This document shows positions 59,598 through 64,000 of a stretch of 64,000 nucleotides of DNA, in pieces (within the stretch, counting starts at the first letter, position 1; each line of letters begins with the position of its first letter). This DNA comes from Homalodisca vitripennis (lineage: Eukaryota > Arthropoda > Insecta > Hemiptera > Cicadellidae), in the NCBI RefSeq assembly GCF_021130785.1, contig NW_025777936.1, positions 1 through 64,000 on the forward strand. Reading direction: 5' to 3'. Under the pieces are notes generated by a model. It did not search any database. It saw only the letters and a program-made list of their open reading frames with translations, and was not told the origin of the DNA. The position numbers and the translations under genes were made by a program.

Positions 59598-61089
59598 GGG
59601 GAGTCGGTTGACTATATAGCGCACATATGTTAAATTAGATAAGTTTAGGAATATGTTTCTCAATAACCAATAAACATATCAAGATAAGGTTTGTTTTATT
59701 TGAATCTGCTATTTCTTACCTACATTTAAAGCACAGTAAATTTCCATAGTATAAATTTAAATACTAAACATATTTTTTTTATAAAAGTCAATTTTTATAA
59801 ATTTTTTTAATAAATAACTTTTTTTTAAATTATTATTAGACTACATACAACAATTTGCTGTGCTATAAAAATTGCTCTAATTACGAGGAACAAAATTTTT
59901 TTTTAATCATCAAAATATATTGAGTGGTTCTAGAGAAACGTGTTCCTAAACAAAGAATAACAAGAATTTTCAGAAAACTCTTTTAAAGATTGCATATACA
60001 TTAATCAGAAATATAACAACATTTAATGCATTCCAGGACCATAACTAGGGTTGTCAGGATCCTCCTCTTGTTCATATAAGTCTTCTAAATGCCTTTTAGC
60101 TGCAGTTACTTTCTGGCGACACTTTTTCTCGATCTCATCCACAGTTTCTGCGCTATGTTGATTCCGGTGACATCAAATATTTTCATAGTTTCACAACAAT
60201 AGCATGCAGGTGTGATCCCTAGTTTGCTCAACACTTCACATTTTATTATGTTCTCTTTGTTGAAACTTGCCACAGCATCAAATACACCTAGTTCTAATGT
60301 TTTCTTCATCACGAAGGTTGATTTTGGAACTCGCTACCAAATTATATTGTTCAGTGGGGTTTTGAGTACCACCGTGCAAACATTTTCATAACAATGATGG
60401 ATCTGATAAATCTCTAAATATTTGTTTCACCTCTTTCATGACAGCAGGAGCAATGTGATTGTGATTGTTGTGATCATACGTTTCATTATTTATTTTAGCT
60501 AGTTGGTACTTACACCAGGTATCTTGGCTAGTACTTATATCAGGCTAGTACTTGGTTCTGGTTCTTGATATTTACTAGGCACAATTACTTTTTTACCACC
60601 TGGATTTCTTGTCCCTGTAAAGCACTTTGCTTTGTTTTTGAAGGTTTTATGTGATCTAGGCATTTTCACAAACAATAAACTACACAGTAAAACTAAATAT
60701 TATAACTTAGACTGAATGAAAGCAAGAAACACAATGTATGTGACAATAATAAACAAACATCAATTAGGGTTATGTCAAATCTCAACTGACTGTAAACAGA
60801 TGGATTGACAACCTTGTATATTCAAAGCAGCATAAAGCAGGTTGGCCAACATAAGCCTCATAAATAAATATGCGCTTCAATAAGGATTATGTATGACAAT
60901 GATGCAGAGTACATGAATTTTACGAGCCAAAATATACTGAAGCCATTTACATAATATTATATTTGAGTGTGATATTGTTGGCCGATTTGAATAAAAATTG
61001 GACCAAATTAAACAGGAGAGTCTAAAGATTAATAAAAGCAAATAAAACTTTTTTTGTTTTTTTTTACATTTTTTGTCAACCGACTCCCC
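59598..61089 (-). mobile_element. Internally deleted TIR transposon, about 1.5 kb
   Basis: Bounded by GGGGAGTCGGTTGAC (59598-59612) and its exact inverse (61075-61089). The paralogous site at 9780-9799 lacks the insert, which proves that it moved in. A GTCGGA word precedes the left TIR. A target duplication could not be made out. It contains start and end fragments of one transposase-like gene on the minus strand. Confidence 0.8.
60023..60663 (-). pseudogene. Truncated transposase-like gene of the TIR element
   Basis: The ATG at 60663 gives MPRSHKTFKNKAKCFTGTRN, a basic N-terminus followed by a P/S/T-rich stretch. After a gap the frame 60106-60312 contains TLELGVFDAVASFNKENI and KCEVLSKLGITPACYCCE, and in a shifted frame the end EDPDNPSYGPGMH stops at 60023. 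Proteins with this C-terminus occur in many copies in arthropod genomes, and I recall them as linked to Mutator-like transposase domains. The central catalytic part is missing, so the element can only move with help from another copy. The family name is uncertain. Confidence 0.5.
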
Positions 61090-63600
61090 TTAGGTGTTTC
61101 ATCTAAATTGATAACCATGTGTGTAGACTTGTTATGAGGATATTAATTTACCTTTTAGGTTAGGGCGAGGCAAGATTTCAGGTTGGAAGTGGCACTGCTT
61201 TTATTATTTTAGATTATTTTAGAATAATTTGCTTGTAGTTCTGTTAAAAATTAAATATGTTCTGCCTAACAATAGGATATATGTGTAATTTACTTTAACA
61301 AGAGTAAGGAATAACCATAAAAATATAATAAGTTACCTTAAAGTTAAAAAGACTGATTCATAAACTTCATGCACGGCTAATATAAGTGATGAATAAAACG
61401 CATCTCATTCGTTAGCAAAATTAAACAAAGATATTTTTAATGTTATTGAAGTCAAGTCAGACAATCATCAACATTTTTCTTTAGAAAACGTAATAGAATA
61501 TGTATAAAAAAATGAAAAAGCGCACTATTATCAAGTAATGTTAAAAACTAAATGACGTAGATCTCATAACAACCTAACTCTATAATCACAGTTTACTACA
61601 GGAAATACAAACTAACTGCAAGTAATGTGCTTTGCAGGTTTGTGTAGTATACTGTTCACTATTGCATCCGTAGTAATATCGTAAGGAATTTATAACTAAT
61701 TGATAAAGTGACAGAAAATCAGTTGAGTTCTCCCTTCAAACTAACTGTTGGTGACAAATTAGCTAGGCTTAATACATCATATGTCTCTACATCTGTCACA
61801 GCAGGCGGAGATTATCATCTAATTATCAAGTGTTTATATAGTGTTCACGTTCAAGTACAGAATAGTTTCTGTACTATTCGATCAAACCATCTAATATCTT
61901 CTCTAAGATTGTACAAAACAACTTTGTGACTCGTTCTCTAATTTTACTGAGTAAAATGCCAGGAAACCAAACGAATTAATAAGGGAGATTATGTTCAGAT
62001 GATCCCGTACGTTTGGAATACATTACATTCAAAATATGAAATAATTTATAATTACCACTGATTTTAATACAGCCTCACAAAAGTTCCTCTAATCAACAAA
62101 CGTTTCCAGTTATAATGTTGTTCCGTTTCAAAAGTTAAATTGCTTTTTATCACCTCTGAAGTAATGCGTCTAATGCGTTGTGTGTAGAATCAACTGGATC
62201 TTCTCACTAAAAATATTTATAAAAAAACTAAATATGTAATTTATTTGAGAACTATTTCATTACCTCAAAACATATTAACTAAATTAAAATAAAACAATCA
62301 ATGGGAAAGTTCAAAAACAGTGAAATCCTCTGTTATATTTAAAATAATTACTCAAACACATAATCCCTAATACGTTAGTTTTATTTAAAGTCTGGTCACG
62401 TAAGGAAACATTAATCACTTAGAACATTTAGCTGTTACTTATGGTAGTTATATAACTAATTTTTGCAACATCTGCTGTTTAGTTTCGATTTTGCTTTAGT
62501 CGGTAGCATCCTTAATTTGTTGTAAGTTGATATTGTTTATGCACATCACTTCAAAAGAAAATTACTGTGAAAACCAAGAACAAGTAAGAATAAGTAGACG
62601 AAGCCTGAAAGAAATGCAGAGAAAAGTCTACATCATAAAACACGTTAATTAAAAGGTACCAACCGTCTGACACAGAAATAAGTGTCAAATCACCGTCAGG
62701 TAATAATATGTACCGAAAAGTGTCGGAATCACGAAGGAAATGTATATGAGATCTATTTAAAAATTTTGAATGACCAACCTTGGCAGGGATTGGGACTGCC
62801 TGTGCTTAAAACTGTTGCCGTGCATTCACCACTGTTATTAGAACCAACAGCAATGGCTGCAGTGACACTGTTATGCGCACCCAGGTTAGAGCATTCCATG
62901 GTACTTTGGCCAGTCCTTGGGCAGGTCGTCGCCCTTCTACCATGTAATACTCCCCTCCCTTATTAGGTTGGTTAATTTAGATATTTAGGTTACGCCACTT
63001 GTGCTGCAATCTATCGCATACAATATGCATTTTCGCGACAAGACAATAATGTAGATCCGTAAATTCTCACTGATAGGTATTAAACTTTTCAGTTTTTAAT
63101 AATTTATAACAGCGTTTAAGGTATTCAGATTATATATTTTAAAGTTATTTGTCTATTCCGAGTAGATTTAGACAAGAAAAGACTATTTTTATGTAACAAA
63201 CCGGTTGATATTAAAATGAAATGTATTCTATTCTCGGTTGCAATTTAAGTAATATAAATATAGATCTCACTTCATATGTTCTTCGAGTTAACACAATTTC
63301 CTCGCTGCTTCTACCAAATCACTCAAGTGCACAATGTGCTGTCTTGAGAGATGTGTAAATATTATTATAAGTTTGAATATTAGGATTTGATATGATAAGA
63401 ATTTTACGTCCCCTAGGTATAACACGTTAAGACGAATGCTAAACATATGAGGAACCTTTTAGTTAAGATTATGTTTAAAACGGTTACACAACTAAATATC
63501 TAAATAATAATGAATTTAGTTTCTATAGAAACTTTCTAACAATGCAAATCATAGATTTATTAACTATATGTAATGTGTCCTTTTATTACATATTCTTAAT
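61090..63600. repeat. Host repeat block gamma, copy 2, plus start of delta
   Basis: Collinear with 9799-12450. It has a single unit where the other copy has the 111-bp tandem duplication, and extra sequence at about 62280-62700 that matches 5030-5400 of block beta. The core of delta is at 62778-62973. Confidence 0.7.
62778..62973. repeat. Conserved core of module delta (copy e)
   Basis: Open on the plus strand for 94 codons (62682-62966, LPVLKTVAVHSPLLLEPTAM). The other copies carry stops or shifts in this frame, so it is not treated as a gene. Confidence 0.8.
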
Positions 63601-64000
63601 AATTTAATCAAATAATTAGAAATATTTAGTGTCTCTAAACAAAACATTTTAGTCTATTAAATTCTTCCAAAAAGTTTTAAAGGATCCACCCAAAGATAAA
63701 CGGTAGGATGAATCTAATATTACTTTGTTTTGATTAACCCTATACATGACAAAAGTCCTTTTACTTGCCGGTTTGATGTGTTTGCATGTTAGATAACTAC
63801 CCTGACAAATGCTATGTTAGGGTATGTTAATACACGCACCCTGAAGCAAGATGGGTCAGCACTGACTCCAATTAAAAACTACACATTTTTTCAGAAAGAA
63901 TTTAAATGCACAATTTTTTTCTTAACGAGTCCTTCCGTTTGATAAATTTTACAATAAATGTATATAAAACGACTTTTTAAACATTTATTGGCCGTTTCAT
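63601..64000. other. Unrecognised AT-rich DNA at the window end
   Basis: Departs from the delta module after about 63600 and shows no gene, RNA or repeat that I recognise. Confidence 0.3.

Noticed and set aside
62682..62966. 94-codon plus-strand frame in the delta core
   Set aside because: The same frame is interrupted in the other core copies; it is treated as repeat sequence.

Overview
The window is AT-rich, repeat-dominated eukaryotic DNA, most likely from an arthropod. The reasons are a complete mariner-type transposon, an integrated Maverick/Polinton (adintovirus-like) element whose proteins resemble insect and arachnid examples, long diverged duplications, and no recognisable host gene. 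I cannot name the species. Repeat boundaries are approximate because they were aligned by eye. Statements about family resemblance come from memory, not from searches.

Layout. 1-2450 is a GC-richer complex satellite with a 335-bp tandem repeat. 2.59-20.69 kb and 53.07-63.6 kb are copies of the same host repeat blocks in similar order, and further partial copies lie at 22.7-24.35, 25.5-25.74 and 33.1-35.0 kb. One copy carries an intact 1337-bp mariner (15933-17269, 357-aa transposase). Another carries an internally deleted TIR element of about 1.5 kb (59598-61089). 20.7-34.1 kb is mostly unrecognised AT-rich sequence with microsatellites and one probable LINE remnant near 27.65 kb.

The main object is a 17,491-bp Polinton at 35038-52528. 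It is flanked by TATATA and sits inside an (AT)n tract directly next to a tRNA-Leu-like SINE head. Its ends are 5'-AGT...ACT-3' and its terminal inverted repeats run about 530 bp, of which the outer 440 bp are almost identical. It has the whole Polinton core: protein-primed-type DNA polymerase B, retroviral-like integrase, A32/FtsK-type packaging ATPase, adenain-like cysteine protease, double-jelly-roll major capsid protein and a penton-like minor capsid candidate. It also has a capsid-associated gene with a phospholipase A2-like domain, a fibre-like coiled-coil protein, a BRO-family gene, several small zinc-binding proteins and a small membrane protein. Replication genes and most virion genes lie on the minus strand. 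The plus-strand genes are the penton-like gene, the BRO gene, two genes of unknown function near the left end, and the right TIR gene.

Nearly every large ORF is split by 1-nt indels in homopolymers, while the two TIR copies differ mainly by homopolymer lengths. This points to consensus errors in the assembly, or very recent decay, rather than an ancient fossil. The most interesting signals are a 58-bp perfect palindrome at the inner edge of the right TIR, a shared TCTA...TAAATG motif on the start codons of many element genes, TIR genes with identical C-terminal but different N-terminal parts, a tandem duplication that overlaps the BRO gene antisense, and a membrane protein whose tail is a minisatellite.
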